DNA from: Caulobacter sp. Root655
Lineage (GTDB): Bacteria; Pseudomonadota; Alphaproteobacteria; Caulobacterales; Caulobacteraceae
Length of the DNA stretch: 61,630 nt
Reading direction: 5' to 3'
NCBI RefSeq assembly: GCF_001427665.1
Contig: NZ_LMHC01000003.1
Coordinates: 15,019-76,648 of the forward strand
The stretch's first letter is position 1. Every line of letters starts with the position of its first letter. A program made the translations under genes and the position numbers. Shown here piece by piece: positions 60,763-61,630 of this stretch. The notes beneath the pieces are model-generated. The model made no database searches and was not told the origin of the DNA. It worked only from the letters and a program-made list of their open reading frames with translations.

Positions 60763-61630
60763 ATGAGCCGCGCGCAACTTCCGCTGAACGCCCTGCGAGC
60801 CTTCGAGGCCTCGGCCCGGCATCTGAGCTTCACCCGCGCGGCGATCGAGTTGTGCGTCACCCAGGCCGCCGTCAGCCACCAGGTCAAGGGGCTGGAGCAG
60901 CGCCTGGGGGCGAGCCTGTTCCGCCGCCTGCCGCGCGGCCTGGCCCTGACCGACGAGGGCCTGGCCCTGCTGCCGGTGCTGCGCGACAGCTTCGAGCGGA
61001 TGGGCGAGGTGCTGGAGCGGTTCTCGGGCGGCCGGGTGATGGAGGTGCTCAGCGTCGGGGTGGTCGGCACCTTCGCCGTCGGCTGGCTGCTGCCGCGCCT
61101 GCCGGCCTTCCGCGAAGCCCATCCGTTCGTCGACCTGCGGCTGTTCACCAACAACAACCGCATCGACATCGCCGGCGAGGGGCTGGACTGCGCCGTGCGG
61201 TTCGGCGATGGGGCGTGGCACGGCACCGAGGCGGTCGCCCTGTTCGCCGCCCCGATGACGCCGCTGTGCGCCCCGGCGATGGCCGATCGGCTGAGGGAGC
61301 CCGGGGCCCTGAGTTCGGAGGTGCTGCTGCGCAGCTACCGCGCCGACGACTGGCCCGACTGGTTCGCCGCCGCCGGCCTGGCCCCGCCGCCGATCAGGGG
61401 GCCGGTGTTCGACAGCTCGTGGGTGATGGTCGAGGCGGCGATGCAGGGCGTCGGCGTGGCCCTGGCCCCCTCGATGATGTTCGCCCGCGACCTGGAGCAG
61501 GGCCGGCTGGTTCGACCGTTCCCGCTGGAGGTGTCGGCGGGGCGGTACTGGCTGACCTGGCTGAAGTCGCGCGCGCCGACGGCGGCTCTGGTGGCGTTCC
61601 GGGACTGGATGGAGGTGCAAGCCCTCTCCC
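60763..61630 (+). CDS. ampR: AmpR-type LysR regulator (partial, runs off the window)
   Basis: 289 residues visible, no stop before the window end. The N-terminus MSRAQLPLNALRAFEASARH then LSFTRAAIELCVTQAAVSHQVKGLEQRLGASLFRR, GLALTDEGLALL is the AmpR/GcvA signature. The effector domain follows with FTNNNRIDIAGEGLDCAVRFGDGAWHG and ALAPSMMFARDLEQGRLVRPF. AmpR senses muropeptides and activates the divergent beta-lactamase gene. The 96-base gap between them should hold its operator; T-N11-A candidates lie in the gatcaaacgatgatac stretch. Codons to the edge are still within the family, so only the last few residues are missing. Confidence 0.9.
   Translation, partial: MSRAQLPLNALRAFEASARHLSFTRAAIELCVTQAAVSHQVKGLEQRLGASLFRRLPRGLALTDEGLALLPVLRDSFERMGEVLERFSGGRVMEVLSVGVVGTFAVGWLLPRLPAFREAHPFVDLRLFTNNNRIDIAGEGLDCAVRFGDGAWHGTEAVALFAAPMTPLCAPAMADRLREPGALSSEVLLRSYRADDWPDWFAAAGLAPPPIRGPVFDSSWVMVEAAMQGVGVALAPSMMFARDLEQGRLVRPFPLEVSAGRYWLTWLKSRAPTAALVAFRDWMEVQALS

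Noticed and set aside
59776..61620. A 614-codon minus-strand frame including the beta-lactamase
   Set aside because: Only the part from 60666 downward is the beta-lactamase with a signal peptide. The upstream part is antisense to the AmpR-type gene.

Overview
This is a GC-rich chromosomal segment from an alphaproteobacterium, most likely Caulobacteraceae (Caulobacter or a close relative). The evidence is codon use with G or C at nearly every third position, several hybrid and HWE-family histidine kinases, a FAT-GUY-type single-domain receiver, glycine-zipper envelope proteins, and a backbone order ubiG / lysC / ptsP / ispG / prfA / prmC / DUF4167 / clpB. No tRNA, rRNA, CRISPR array, prophage or complete insertion sequence was seen. 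Many intergenic gaps hold long palindromic repeats belonging to a few families.

Layout. 1-4.9 kb: a DUF559 nuclease-like gene between inverted repeat arms; a carboxymuconolactone decarboxylase gene divergent from an ECF41-type sigma factor, with a matching promoter facing each way; an ABC exporter pair. 5.1-12.1 kb: an MHYT hybrid kinase and a multi-PAS HWE kinase ending tail to tail, then a DEAD-box RNA helicase. 12.4-16.2 kb: mutT, a methyltransferase, comF, grxC, a nitrilase-family amidase and DUF1178. 16.4-20.1 kb: two glycine-zipper proteins, ubiG and an unnamed two-gene unit whose proteins share an FSGRPNPxW module. 20.4-28.9 kb: lysC, a hypothetical, an EamA transporter, a third glycine-zipper protein with a possible SOS box, ptsP, a RodZ-like protein and ispG. 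29.2-34.8 kb: OsmC, pirin, a MocR/LysE divergent pair and two secreted proteins.

34.8-44.2 kb: prfA and prmC, usually neighbours in this class, are separated by about 7.4 kb. The gap carries an MmeI-like single-protein restriction-modification enzyme with an atypically AT-rich target-recognition segment, a long perfect inverted repeat, an antitoxin remnant, a small basic protein, a GNAT, a YihY/BrkB membrane protein, a MOSC protein and a parDE pair. 44.5-53.2 kb: DUF4167, an M20 peptidase, an HWE kinase with receiver, an M48 lipoprotein protease, clpB and an OmpA-like lipoprotein. 53.3-61.6 kb: two SDR enzymes divergent from a LysR regulator, a glutathione transferase, a MASE1 hybrid kinase, and a class A beta-lactamase divergent from an AmpR-type regulator that runs off the window.

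The best candidates for undescribed biology are the FSGRPNPxW / NNCYNYA gene pair (18.8-20.1 kb), the MmeI-like enzyme with its apparently exchanged recognition domain (36.1-39.1 kb), the DUF559 gene embedded in a palindromic element (1-0.5 kb), and the antitoxin remnant reading in frame into a small basic protein (39.3-39.7 kb).
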